From positions 205,515,934 to 205,579,933 of the forward strand of contig CP136063.1 in assembly GCA_032622095.1 (NCBI GenBank): DNA of 64,000 bases, written 5' to 3'. Both the position numbers and the translations under genes were made by a program. Origin of the DNA: Siphonodentalium dalli (Eukaryota > Mollusca > Scaphopoda > Gadilida > Siphonodentaliidae). The notes below the pieces were generated by a model, which was not told the origin of the DNA, made no database searches, and saw nothing but the letters and a program-made list of their open reading frames with translations. This document shows, in pieces, positions 19,248-30,900 of the stretch. The first letter of the stretch is position 1, and every line of letters starts with the position of its first letter.

Positions 19248-22200
19248 TGATACCATCTGTATATATTTCAAGTTTACCTACCATCCACGAATTATCCCAC
19301 TGAAGAATATATAGCATATATAAATACACTTAGAGATATATGCGATATATATAAAGTACACGGTCACATCATCATAATGGGTGATCTAAATGGAAATTTC
19401 GATAAATCAGATAAGCGAAACTCAGCATTCATTAAATTTGTTAAAGCCCTTGAATTGAAATCCGCCAATTATGAGATATCGCCTCAAGCTACATGTTTAC
19501 CTTTTGGTCAGAGAGGCGACAATATCGGCACAATAATTGACCATATATTGATACCCGATATATTCATACATTTTGTACGCAGTATTAAGATAATGGACGA
19601 TAACTCTATAGATGTATCGAATCATCGTCCAATATCCGCAAATATTTCTTTGCCCGTAAATGATCCCACCATCGGAGGGCCAGATGCAAATGCTGATGGT
19701 GGGATCGACTGGAAGCGAGTGAGATCTCACCCAGAAATCATAGAAGAGTATCAGAGATATCTTGATATTGAAATTATCAAAATAAAAAACCGAGATCCCA
19801 ATTTGTATCGCATTGACGCTGTATGTAGATACGCAGAAATCGTACAGGCTATTGAAAACGCATCGGCTGCGTGTCTTCCTCGTAAACGTTTCAAACGTAA
19901 TCTTAAACCCTTCTGGAATGATGAGTTAAAAGCGTTACATGAACAAATGCGGGCATATCGGAGAAAATGGATAGAGTCAGGAAGACCCCGAGAACAAAAC
20001 GAAATCGATTTCGGAACTTATGTTGAATATAAAGAAGCCAAATGCAATTTTCGTAGGCTCTATAGGAGAGCATCCCATAACCACATGAGAGAAGTGGTAA
20101 ACGAAATTGATGAACGCGCTGAGGTGGACCAAGATTACCTTTTCCGCATGTTAAACGCGAAACAAAAAAATTTACACGCTAACAAAAATCCATTTTTCGT
20201 GCACAATGGAACTGTTCTTCGTGAGGAATCGGAAATAACTGAAGGTTGGGCGAAATACTTCGAAAATCTGTACTCGCCGTTATATCAACCGAGCTTTGAC
20301 TCAGAACAATTTAACCGTATTAATTCTTTTGTTGACCGAGAAGTGACCAATACAAGTGAAAGTAAAATTGACAAGAATATCATATTCCCGGTAACAGAGA
20401 GCGAACTGGGTGATGTTTGTCGAAATCTTAATCGCGGTAAAGCTGCAGGGTGGGATCTCATCGCAAACGAACATATTATATATGGTGGCCCTGTGTTAAT
20501 CCAGGCGGTGTCAGACCTGCTTACTGATATTATTACAGAACAGACAGTCCCTGAACGTATGAAGCGCGGTGTTATTATCACTTTATATAAAGGAGGCTCC
20601 AAACCAAAAACAGATTACGACAGTTATAGAGCCATCACTTTGATGCCTGTACTTTACAAAATACTTGAAAAAATAATCCAGACTCGATTAGAGCGATATA
20701 CACCATACTTACTCGAAGTTAACCCATTGCAGCACGGATTCCAAAAAGGAATAAGTGCCAACATGACCTCCTACTTGATGAGAGAATGCATTTCATACGT
20801 ATCCGAAAGCAAACAAAATTTGTATTCGTGTTTCCTTGATGTTTGGAAGGCCTTTGACACCGTCTGGGTAAATGGTCTATTGTATAAACTTTACGAACGC
20901 GGGGTGCAGGGACATTTGTTCACATTAATATACAACCTTTTGACAAATGTATCATGTTCAGTTCGTTACCAACATACTTCATCTCAGTGGTTTAATGTAT
21001 TACAGGGAGCTAGACAAGGAAGTATATTGTCGCCATTTTACTATATGATTTACGTTGATGAATTGATCAACCAATTAGCCAGCTCAGGATATGGACTACA
21101 AATGTTGGGCATAAATTGCACCAGCCCTACACACGCGGACGATATGGCGTTACTGTCTCTCAGTAAAAAGGGTTTACAAAAACTTTGTGAAATATGCGTA
21201 TCTTACAGCAATACATGGAGGTACAGATATAACCCAAATAAATGCTGTATAATTGTTTTTAATGAGACAAAAGTAAATTATACTCGTCAAAATCGCGCAT
21301 GGAATCTAGGGGAATCTCAGATCAGGGAGGATACGCGAACAACTCATTTGGGGATACCACTCGATAAATACGATTTCAACGGTGCCTTCGTTGAAAATAT
21401 TTGCGAAAAAACTAGAAGTACGTTTATGATGCTCACAAATGCTGGTGTTCATCCGGGTGGTATAACTCCAAAGAGCTGTTCGATTATCTACTCGTCTGTG
21501 GTACTTCCGAGGGGATTGTACGGTTCTGAATTACTTTGGAATTTGTCTCAGAATAACCGTGATCGTCTGGAAAGAACACATCGATTTTGCGTTAAATTTT
21601 TCCAGGGTCTACATACACGCACAAAGACAGAAATAGCACTTGGGCTAGTCGGTCTTCCTCCACTCATGTCTTTGATCGATAAACGCAAACTCTCATTCTT
21701 TGGCTCGCTTTGTAATCTGTCGCTAAACAAAACTGTTAAAGCTATTTTCTTAACCCGTTTGTATCAATATGTCGTGGGGTGTTCAGAGATAAGCGATAAA
21801 ACATTCATAGCTGACATTATTACTACACTCCAGAAATATAACATGGTCGACTACCTGATCACTTTTATTGATTTACACGAATTCCCGAATAAACTAACAT
21901 GGAAAAATGTATTGAAAGACAAATGGAAAATCGGGTGTTCTGAAGAGTGGACAGCAATTATAAATGGCGACAATAGACTTGCTCGGTTCGCTGCCATACA
22001 ACCAGAATTAACCATGTCTCACCTTTGGGGAAAATGTCGATGCTTCCCAAAATATAAATCATCGTACACGCTTGTTGCCCGCCTTATGGCTATATTACCT
22101 GGTGAGAAACAGGTATGTCCTCTCTGCAGCCACGAACACAGCGACGTTGTTAAACATACCATATGCGAATGTACGTCAATAACGTCGGAGAGGAACCTTG

Positions 22201-22917
22201 TAGAATTCGACATTTTGAACATATTTGATATAGAATTCTACCTAAAGTTTGACAAACTGAGTCCAGAATCTAAAACTCTAATTTTTCTTTCTGGACTATC
22301 AGATTTCATGACGATTCCACTTGAATATACGGAGGACCCAATTAATTTTTTTGTTAAAAAGTCTGCTGATCTATGGAAACGCTACGTTGACCTAATAACT
22401 TTATCTGAGAATGTGACGAATTAAGAAACAGCAGCTCCAGCAGATCAGTAAAGGTTGACATATTTCAATATATAAGTAAAGGAAATATACATACATGTAA
22501 CAGCTATGCTCGGGTGGGCATTATTCGTTATTGCCACACACTCTTGGCAAAATGGTCGCTGACAATTGGGCTTGTTCTCTGCGCGATACATTTACCCGAT
22601 AATGCTTGGAATACATTTGCATTAAAAACATTTTATGTCTATGTACATGTAGATAATGCATTATAGGTTCGTATAAGCTCACTTGGTGCATGCATGAATG
22701 ATGTGTATGTAATAGATTATGACCGTGCCAATGTTCTACTTGCATTGAATCTATAATATATTCTTATTATCTCATTGTAAATAAATTATATATGGCGTTA
22801 TGTCCCATGTGTGTATATCTTTTTCCGTTGTTTTATTTGTCTTTGTGTAATTTAATTGTATATGTATCAATGATCTCCCACGAGGAGGAAATAAAGATAT
22901 ATATATATATATATATA
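19248..22917 (+). mobile_element. 5'-truncated LINE, plus strand, open pol frame
   Basis: The open frame begins inside the endonuclease (HLYIFQVYLPSTNYP, from about 19252) directly where the minus-strand LINE ends, so the 5' part of the element is missing. After pol there are about 490 bases of 3' UTR ending GAGGAGGAAATAAAG followed by a (TA)n tail at 22895-22917, a plausible LINE 3' end. No clear target duplication was found. Confidence 0.75.
19377..22424 (+). CDS. LINE pol: endonuclease (partial), RT, C-terminal Cys/His motif
   Basis: 1,015 codons from the first ATG; in-frame sequence extends upstream to about 19248, so this ATG (MGDLNGNF, the GDxN endonuclease block) is internal to the ancestral protein. 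The endonuclease also shows IDHILIP and SNHRPI (the SDH-like His block) near residues 60-85. RT includes AAGWDLIANEHI, YRAITLMPVLYKILEKI, FLDVWKAFDTVW (motif A), GARQGSILSPFYY (motif B) and HADDMALLS (motif C, near residue 585). A C-terminal CPLCSHEHSDVVKHTICEC motif lies near residue 915. The enzyme would nick target DNA and copy its RNA. No stops or frameshifts over 3 kb suggest a young copy, although without the endonuclease N-terminus it cannot be autonomous. Confidence 0.85.
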   Translation: MGDLNGNFDKSDKRNSAFIKFVKALELKSANYEISPQATCLPFGQRGDNIGTIIDHILIPDIFIHFVRSIKIMDDNSIDVSNHRPISANISLPVNDPTIGGPDANADGGIDWKRVRSHPEIIEEYQRYLDIEIIKIKNRDPNLYRIDAVCRYAEIVQAIENASAACLPRKRFKRNLKPFWNDELKALHEQMRAYRRKWIESGRPREQNEIDFGTYVEYKEAKCNFRRLYRRASHNHMREVVNEIDERAEVDQDYLFRMLNAKQKNLHANKNPFFVHNGTVLREESEITEGWAKYFENLYSPLYQPSFDSEQFNRINSFVDREVTNTSESKIDKNIIFPVTESELGDVCRNLNRGKAAGWDLIANEHIIYGGPVLIQAVSDLLTDIITEQTVPERMKRGVIITLYKGGSKPKTDYDSYRAITLMPVLYKILEKIIQTRLERYTPYLLEVNPLQHGFQKGISANMTSYLMRECISYVSESKQNLYSCFLDVWKAFDTVWVNGLLYKLYERGVQGHLFTLIYNLLTNVSCSVRYQHTSSQWFNVLQGARQGSILSPFYYMIYVDELINQLASSGYGLQMLGINCTSPTHADDMALLSLSKKGLQKLCEICVSYSNTWRYRYNPNKCCIIVFNETKVNYTRQNRAWNLGESQIREDTRTTHLGIPLDKYDFNGAFVENICEKTRSTFMMLTNAGVHPGGITPKSCSIIYSSVVLPRGLYGSELLWNLSQNNRDRLERTHRFCVKFFQGLHTRTKTEIALGLVGLPPLMSLIDKRKLSFFGSLCNLSLNKTVKAIFLTRLYQYVVGCSEISDKTFIADIITTLQKYNMVDYLITFIDLHEFPNKLTWKNVLKDKWKIGCSEEWTAIINGDNRLARFAAIQPELTMSHLWGKCRCFPKYKSSYTLVARLMAILPGEKQVCPLCSHEHSDVVKHTICECTSITSERNLVEFDILNIFDIEFYLKFDKLSPESKTLIFLSGLSDFMTIPLEYTEDPINFFVKKSADLWKRYVDLITLSENVTN

Positions 22918-23948
22918 AACTGCCAGCTCCCAGCCAGCCGTGTTAAACAGGTAAATATATCATTTACAAACAACTGGTTCTGAGTAAATTTTCAAAGAAC
23001 ACTGATAAATATGAATATTGTTTTATGGTTCACTATTGTTCACAGTGATCAGTACAGATTCCCATATATTTTCTTAGATATAGACTTTGTGTATGTTGGA
23101 TTTGTGTTCGAATTAAAAAAAACCCTATAAAGTTCACATGTTGTATTTCTAACATAATCCACCACGAATTATACTCGTAAAATGTTGCATCAATGGGCAT
23201 GGTTCCTGTGATTACTAATATAAGTGAACGGAATCATTTATATTGGACTCAATATTTGAACAAATGGGGTCCAAAAACCTTTATCACAGCTATCAAATTT
23301 CAAGAAGAATTCTAAACTAATTTTGAAATATCAAGAGCTTTAGACAAGATGTGCGTCTAGACATCGTTCGACTCAACCCTAATGTTTACACCACACAATC
23401 AAACTTATACTTACCGGATACATGAAATTACAATGTTAGGTCAATGTTAGGTCGATCAGAGCGAGGGGTCAGGGGGGGGGGGGCTACAGCCACTCACTGT
23501 CGGAGACGGTTCCCCCACACCCCCTCCCCATTGGGGAGATCTGCAATGGTCAGCCCGGAGCCACAGTACCCCATATCGGGGTGCAGTGGTGGTTGTGTAG
23601 CCCCTGCTGTGGTGATATCCCCGCACCACCACCCTGCTAGAATAATATCCATTATAACATATATCACAAGATATCGTTAACCTACCCTCAAGCAGATATA
23701 AATCCTCCAGAAAGATATATAATTACAGTTAATAATAATTCAGAAATTACTATGCTTATTCTCATATATTGATCATGAATCAACACGAATTAAGTCCGGT
23801 AAATCCTAAGGTGGGCGTTAACTTCCTGGTCGACAGACATGACACAAGAGGAGTAACTCTATCCTGATTACAGATTTAGGCCAGCGACTATTTTAAAGCG
23901 ACATATTATGTTCTCGTCTTCCTTTATACGGCTTTGTGCATTATCAAC
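22918..23948. other. Intergenic DNA with G-run
   Basis: No gene is supported. A GC-rich patch at 23459-23640 contains a run of about 12 G (near 23471-23483) and several C-runs in CCCCACACCCCCTCCCC. Otherwise AT-rich and unstructured. Confidence 0.35.
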
Positions 23949-24400
23949 GAACTGGTTTCTGGCTACTAATTGACTTCACAGAAACGCTCTTCGTGGTCCC
24001 TCTCATAAGCCATTTGACGTGGGATCGGATAGATGAGCAGTCATTGGTCCAGAACCCAAATCCTGCACCACTTTCACGGACAGATTGAGGGTTACTGCGA
24101 AAACAACGAACTGGTTTCTTGCTCCCAATTCGCGTTCCAGAATACTATTCGAAATCTGCCCATATTATTTAAAAAATACGTTATTTGAAAGTGGGGATCG
24201 GGTAGAGAATCTGCGGATCTACCAAAACCCAAATTTCACACCCAAAACAAACAGACTGAGTGTGATTGACAAAATAACGAACTGGTTCCTGCATGGCTAC
24301 CAGTTGGCTTTCCAAAAATCTATTCAAAACGCTTTTCGTGGTCTCTACCGTTTTTGTTTGGTGAATTATCAAAAGAGACTAAAAGTTTCTATGTGTTTTG
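23949..24400. repeat. Diverged tandem repeat, about 157-172 bp unit
   Basis: Units begin with ACGAACTGGTTTCTxGCT at 23949, 24106 and 24278. Each ends in a GACTGAGTGTGATTGAC / GATTGAGGGTTACTGCG-like block. Identity is low but colinear. An open frame crosses part of it but resembles no known protein. Confidence 0.6.
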
Positions 24401-24734
24401 AAGCCCAAACTCAGTGCCGTAATCAGCGTTCGACACCCCCACCGACCTCTCCTGTAACACCTCCTCGTACCCTCCCGGTGAGTATAGGCTCTGTGCAAAT
24501 GGGCGCAATTACATTTTTCCCAAATGGATTAGCAAACCCATCGTACACCTCCCGGCCAACATAACGACATCCAATATACGAGTACTTGCGAATATATTTC
24601 AGAATCCTATTCAATGTCCGCCTCTCCCGGTCGCATTAGCGTTATTCAAAGGGAGAGATTTGTCAATAGGTAATGTATTCACATAATCCTAATACGTCCT
24701 GTCATTAACTTGCGGCCATGTTGGGTCCACAGGT

Positions 24735-24879
24735 CCGGTTCCGTGGTTTTAGTGCTACGGGTCAAAGTTTTGGATTAGCATTCCATAAATGGAAGTCATG
24801 AATAATTCAAAAGCTCCATATATGGAAATGCTCTAGTACTTCAAAACTTTGACCAGTAGCACTAAAACCACGGAACCGG
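24735..24879. repeat. Hairpin element with 38-bp arms
   Basis: The arms start CCGGTTCCGTGGTTTTAGTG and end CACTAAAACCACGGAACCGG, and continue inward through GTCAAAGTTTTG. A second internal palindrome (gcattccataaatgga...tccatatatggaaatgc) lies in the loop. Small foldback/MITE; target duplication not resolved. Confidence 0.8.
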
Positions 24880-26008
24880 GGCTGGAATAATCCCTGAAAC
24901 CACGGAAAGGAGCTGGATGAATCATATACGGCCACGACCCAGTGACCTCGCTTATTCGCGGTCTATTCGCTTTATGTTTAATTTGCATATATCTGTCCGC
25001 GGATCACAAATCCGCACTATCGGGATGATATATGACCAGTCTCGTATTGAATCGTTGGACAGCTTATATGCTGGACTAATGTGCCATGTACCCTACCACC
25101 CTATATATAACCACCAGGGCACCCGTCAATTAGCAATCTAAATGTCCAACTTACTTGTATATGATATAGTCAACGTGTGTCTGTATATCAACACGGCTTC
25201 GGTGACTAGCTCTCGCGTAATATATTTTAACATCTAGCTGAGCAGTGGGGGGGGGGGATTTTTTTTTTATCTGGGCTCGTATGCCAGTGAGGGTGGGTGA
25301 TCGATGGGACCAACAAACAATTTTTTCCGCAACTCATATTTTTGACTGTTTATGCAATGAGTTTGGCTTAAAACACTTAGAGATGTCAATATTAACATAA
25401 ATGTAAAATTTCATGATGACGAGACAAACAGTATAGCCTGTAGCCCATGATAATGGATTGAATTTTGAAATCAAGGTGGCCGAATGACCCCAAAATTACT
25501 CGTTCCTATTTACATGTCAATGTTAACATCCATGAGAAATAGTATCCACAGAAATTCATATAGAGCTGTTTGCAGTGATTTTCTCCCCGCAAATCTCTGT
25601 TTTAGTGTTAAAATGGGGGTGGGTGTCCAAAAATGGTTGGGGAAAAACTGCGCAAACGGAAAAAAATTTGGACGCGGGAGTGGGTGGGTCCAACACGGGT
25701 CGAAAGGGAAAAAATCAGCATGGAATTAAGAAATGTATTATGCTGAAAATTATCATACGGTATTAGGCCTAGTTTAGGCCATCCTGACCACATGTTTTGA
25801 GATAATATATTAATTCTGTGAGTTTTAGATTGATAACAAATCTACACCTTCAGTGGCATTGTAATGATGGCCATCAACCCTTATTATTTTTCAGTAAACG
25901 AACTTATTATATATATAGTGTAATGCATTTTTTGTCAACTAATCATAGTACAATTATTATCTCGTCACAGTGCAAATATTTAACACATTTGTACTCAGTC
26001 ATCGGAGC
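24880..26008. other. Intergenic DNA without recognised gene
   Basis: AT-rich with a G-run near 25247-25256 and G-rich patches at 25600-25700. Short open frames here are low-complexity. Nothing is assignable. Confidence 0.35.
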
Positions 26009-26608
26009 TTAAAGGGGTACTGTACCCAAGATGTTGTTGTTGGTTTCTATAATCCCCGAGTCGGAGAATAAGGTAACAACTTTTCCATTTTTTGAAAGTC
26101 TGTTGAGTACGAAGTATTGTTACGGATGGCAAATTTACCGGAATGCAAAAATACAAATTGTCGTTGTCGAGTAATTTTTGTACAGTTTTCAACCAAATGA
26201 ATCAAATAAACATTATATTATATGCTTAGCAGTCCCATATACTCATTTAAGTTAGTGTATGGTCACTAGTCAATGAGTGGCTTGGGTTTTCTCCCCGTAT
26301 AAGCATAATGTTTCAAACGATCGTGTGTGCAATTGTTTTATTAATCCAGTATCCCTCAATTATAATTTGATTACGTTTTGTACACGGAAATTCCAATTTT
26401 AAGAGACGCCATTTTATGGCTGGAGCCATAAAATCAATTTATATTAAATTATTAACTTTTAAATTATTAAATTTTAAGATAGCCTATTAACCTGAGCGTT
26501 TACAGAATACATCTTCGACTCAAATTACTTATATTTCTATATAGTATCGATAATAGATCGTTGTTATCACCGGGAATTTATTGAAAATGGCGTACAGTAC
26601 CCCTTTAA
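26009..26608. mobile_element. 600-bp TTAA-ended MITE
   Basis: The ends TTAAAGGGGTACTGTACCC and GTACAGTACCCCTTTAA are inverted copies. A TTAA sits at each extreme (26009-26012 and 26605-26608). The interior is AT-rich with no ORF. TTAA ends suggest piggyBac-type mobilisation, though a TA target duplication (Tc1/mariner-type) cannot be excluded from one copy. Confidence 0.7.
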
Positions 26609-26725
26609 TTATGCACGTTTTCATCATATATGAATATCGATACCGTGTGAGTAATAGATTCCACAAAACCAAACTTGACACTATATAATTATGTGTACTG
26701 TATCCGTGTCAGTCAGAGAACATCT

Positions 26726-26771
26726 GCAGTCAGATGCTCGTAGCCCGTTTATATATAACCATGGGTATATG
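26726..26771 (+). repeat. 46-bp arm of a long-range perfect inverted repeat (left)
   Basis: Starts GCAGTCAGATGCTCGTAGCC and ends AACCATGGGTATATG; exactly complementary to 29575-29620. Sequence beyond either end does not match. Confidence 0.95.
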
Positions 26772-26989
26772 CGAAAAATACACAACGAAAACACACTCCA
26801 CAGTTTGGATCGATAAATCTTGCCCTGTGTATTTTGATGTTGAATTTTTTTTTAATCGGTCTTCCGTATCATTTCTACAACACAATTATCGTCTTACTTG
26901 CAGCACGACTTTATCGTGTGATCGTCACGGAAGCGTTTTATTTCAGAGTATGGTTAATACATTGCCGCCGGTGAAGTGTATTCTCGGAT

Positions 26990-29160
26990 AAGAAACAAAT
27001 AAGCCTATAATGCCGAGGGCAGAAACTAAAGTTGCGAGAGGCACCCCTGGTTGAGTGCGGGATATTTGGCACTCGAGACTTGGTTAGAGGGTTTTCGTTG
27101 GGGTGGTCTCCACCTTGGAAATTCCAACTGCACCCCACCCCATTGAACCACACCAAACTCATAATTAATTTGCACCCCCTTTGATTTTTCCCAAATGTTC
27201 CCTCACAGACTACCAGATGGTAGACTATTCCAAATGAACCAGTAATATTGTGGCCACTTGTCGTGGGGGGGGGGGGGGTGAAAAAGATGGTTCGGCGCAG
27301 TATGAGATTAAAACATCTTAACATCTAGTGGTATAACACCACACAAATTTACACCCCGATCTATTTTTTCTTAAATTAATTAGCGAGCAACTACTGGCAA
27401 GGACACAGAACACACGGTCGGCCGATGGTTAGGCCCGATGTGAGAACATTTTTGAAATATGAACATGAACATTTGACAATCCTATAGCATAGACCGGCCT
27501 CAAGTTTTCCAATTCTGGGAAATTATTAACCTGACAATCACCCATAGGTTTCAAAATTGCCAACTGATGGTCATTTGAGTCCATAATTTTGCAAATGAAA
27601 GGGAAATATGCAAATGTTGGTCTAAAAACAACGAATTCGTCACTAAGAAAGTGTTGGAAAATCAAACTACGAGAACAATTTCAACCTAATTTTGGTGTGA
27701 ATTTTCCAATTAATTTTGCTCGGGGTATTAGGTATGACTACAATTGGGGGTAAGTCCCCTGCATAACCACCCCTGTCGACAAGTCCATACTTGACACCCC
27801 ATTCTAAATAATCGATACTAAGTTATGTTGGGTGGCACCGGGGGGGGGGGGGGTCAGGGGCTACATCCCAGCCCTGTCGGGAAGTCATAGCCATCCCCGT
27901 CGGTGAGTTATGTAATTGTCAACACAGCAGCTAAAGCCCGCCCCCCCCCCTGTCGGGGATATCCTGGTGCCACCCATGTTTTTTAATCATATAAAACTTT
28001 TAAAGAAGAAGACCACATATTGAACAGAAATCAGGGGGAAATGAGCTCTCGTAACCACAAAAGTGCACTAAAGACATCACAATAAATCCAAATTAGATGC
28101 AACCGCAAATTGTATATATATGGTATCGTTCTGTTTGTCTCTCTATATCCAGGGACGTGGCTATATGGTTTCCGTTAGGGGTTGTCCACCATGGGAAATT
28201 CCAACTGCACCCCCTTGAATCAGAATCACACCAAACACAAATTCCAGTTGCACCATCCCCGTTACATCAGTGCTCACGCCTAATATCCTATATATATATA
28301 TTTTTAAACCTATATTCCAGGTTTGAAAATTCAGATAGTTTAACCTGAACAATTGCATAAATCATAACATCTAATGGTCTAACCCCACACAAATTCACAC
28401 GGCTACGGGCAAGAGGCGGGGCACACCGGATTGACCATGGTTCTTCGGCCCGGTGTGAGAAATTTTTTAAAACTATAAAAGAAAATATTAAATCCTAGCA
28501 TGCATCTAGACTGGCCTCAATTGAACCTTTCCTGGTGTTGGAAATTTCAAACATCATACTCCCCCTCAGGTTGGGAAACTCTCCAATTGATGACTATTTC
28601 AGTCCACAAGTTTGACCAAATGAAGTAAAATATTGTTTTGCAGTTTTGTATTGGCCACGGGGGAATGGACAATGACAACGATAGTCGGCGTTTTTTTTTT
28701 TAATCTGAACAAGAAAATCTCAAAATCCTAGCATCTAGACTAGCCTCCTAGAGTTGGACATTTCAAACCTGACAATTCCAATGACAATATTTACCAAATG
28801 CACGACAATATTGTTTTCTTAAATTAACTAGCAGTTTTTTGACTGGCCACGGGGGAGGGACCAGGGCACAAACTGTCCAAGTGTTGGAAAAGTCCAACCT
28901 GTCACCCCCCTAAGGTTGGAAATTTCCGACTGATGATCATTTCAGTCCAAAATATTTACCAAAAATAGGAAAATATGCAAATAAATTGTTTGAAAATCAA
29001 ACTACAAGAACAATTTCAACTTAATGTTGGTGTAAAATTTCCAACTAATGTTTTGGCAGGTATGAAATTTCCAACTGTTGAACATTTTGACCAAAGTTGG
29101 GGGGGGGGTGAGACATCCCAACCCTATGGAATCCTATTAGTATGGAATCCTATTATGGCC
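26990..29160. repeat. Diverged dispersed repeat blocks with GTTGGAAATTTC motifs
   Basis: Segments at about 27310-27725 and 28345-29060 are partly colinear: ACACCACACAAATT..., CCxGxTGTGAGAA, CTAGACTGGCCTC, AACTGATGGTCATTT and a shared run AAAATCAAACTAC[AG]AGAACAATTTCAACxTAAT. A third partial copy lies at 28680-28830. G- or C-runs occur at 27266-27279, 27840-27853 and 27940-27951. No protein is recognisable. Probably an old element copied several times. Confidence 0.55.
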
Positions 29161-29177
29161 ACTTGCTAATGGCGCTT

Positions 29178-29236
29178 TCGGCGCACTTTTTGTCGCTTTC
29201 GGCGTGATGCGCCGAAAGCGACAAATAGTGCGCCGA
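29178..29236. repeat. GC-rich 59-bp hairpin
   Basis: TCGGCGCAC...GTCGCTTTCGGCG pairs with CGCCGAAAGCGAC...GTGCGCCGA around a loop of about 6 bases. The arms match except for one or two positions. Unusually GC-rich for its surroundings. Confidence 0.8.
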
Positions 29237-29574
29237 TCAACTCCACCCCTGTCGCCATGTCTCTGTCTGTATCATATAAATACTTTTTCTAAAGACCCTT
29301 AAACCAACTCGACGTGCGATTTCCCTGCGCTCCTGTTGCGCAAATTCTAGTATAAAAAGTGCGTCTATTTCAGACAAAGTTCAAACAGTAAATGTGACCA
29401 GACAAGACATAGAAACCGCTAATCTCATATTACCAATCTGACAACACCAGTCGAACATGATTACCGTTCAAAGCAATAACACCGGGCACCATGTTACGGA
29501 CAACCACAGGCACGCACACCATGGATAAATACACGGTGAAAAGAACGGCATTTTTGTTGTACGGTTATATCTGA

Positions 29575-29620
29575 CATATACCCATGGTTATATATAAACG
29601 GGCTACGAGCATCTGACTGC
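29575..29620 (-). repeat. 46-bp arm of a long-range perfect inverted repeat (right)
   Basis: Reverse complement of 26726-26771 with no mismatch. The two arms bound about 2.8 kb. Confidence 0.95.
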
Positions 29621-30419
29621 TGTTGTCTTTGTATTTCTTTAAATCCACATTTTCAACAAATAGCCCCAGTAACAGCTAGTACGTGTCAGAGTCCTCAATA
29701 TTATATATATCTCTCTCTGTCGTCGACTCTTGCATTAACCGTTTGAGGCAGGGTATTCTTTTTTTTCTACGGTCATTTTCTACGTATATTGTCAACCGAA
29801 TAGATTATATATATAGATTCGATTTATTTGATATCATTCATATACATGTTGACAGTGGAATGTACGAAATAGTATAGCGTTATGTGTATATAAACTGCAT
29901 GTACAACATAATTAAATCGGTTTCTATGTATTTTATTGGGATGTATAATAAATATCGTAAACTCGGTTAAAGCTGTGATGGATAAAGGTATGAGTGCAGT
30001 ATAGAAAATCAGTTTGGTTTACTGTCATATGACTGAATGTTATCGGGGATAATATAATAAGCAGACCGGAGACCATTCATTACCATTATGGTTCCCGCAC
30101 GGTGACATCCAGTTACATGTACCATGTATATTGGCTGAGAATAATAAAGCATTTCTTTTTACTTATAGGTCAAACAACACGTTCGAACTTCCTACATGTA
30201 TACTACTAAATCAGGTGTAAAATAGTGTGAGTAACAATTATTCTGGAACATGCTCAATACACGGGACACACCATTCTCACTTAATTTCACGAAGTCTGCA
30301 CCCCTATCATTTCTATCATTTTAGCTTGGATAATTATAATGCCATGCTGACCGCAGGTGTTATATATAAATGGCAAAGTGTAGGATACCGGTGTCAGATT
30401 GAGCGAACACCCCCAGGCA
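29621..30419. other. Intergenic DNA without recognised gene
   Basis: AT-rich, with TA-rich microsatellite-like patches (near 29700 and 29805). No gene or element recognised. Confidence 0.35.
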
Positions 30420-30900
30420 CATGCTGAAAAACTGGATCTTCGTCTTTCTTTTACAGCTCAACCCTGAGGACCATGAACAGCATGCGCAGTCAAAATGGAA
30501 TGGAATCAATGAAGATGACATTAGTTTATTTGTTGTTGTTTCCAGGAAACTAGCCTTCCTATACAGGAATTTAAGTCGCGTTAATGACTCTCCCCCGAGA
30601 AGCGCTGATCCAAAATAGCTCCTAAGTATTTTGCTGATTGGGTTGGCTTAATGTTGATTCCATTTCAGCTAACTGAAAACGCTGTGTGTTTATACAATGT
30701 GTGTTTTTGATTCAAACAGGATAGACTCTGTTTTACCGAGATGCAAAGACAGTTTATTGTCAACTAGCCAATTATTTATATTGACCATTTTCATGCTCAG
30801 AGTCTGCTCAATGGGATCAACATTCTTGCCAGAGACAATCAAAGCGCAATCATCAGCGTACAGTATTAGTTTACAACTTTACAGTGAACTTCTGTTATCG
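30420..30900 (-). pseudogene. LINE reverse-transcriptase remnant
   Basis: On the minus strand, about 30870 down to 30690 reads LILYADDCALIVSGKN...LVDNKLSLHLGKTESILF, the RT motif C (YADD) and the following LSLHxxKTE block. Below 30680, in changing frames, it reads SAKYLGAILDQ and LKFLYRKASFL...LIPFHFDCACCSW, the usual post-RT segment. Stops and frame changes separate these. It is a short, inactive remnant of a CR1/Rex-like LINE. Neither end of the element was found. Confidence 0.75.

Noticed and set aside
24085-24564. Open frame of 159 codons
   Set aside because: Falls over diverged tandem repeats; composition and breaks between units argue against coding.
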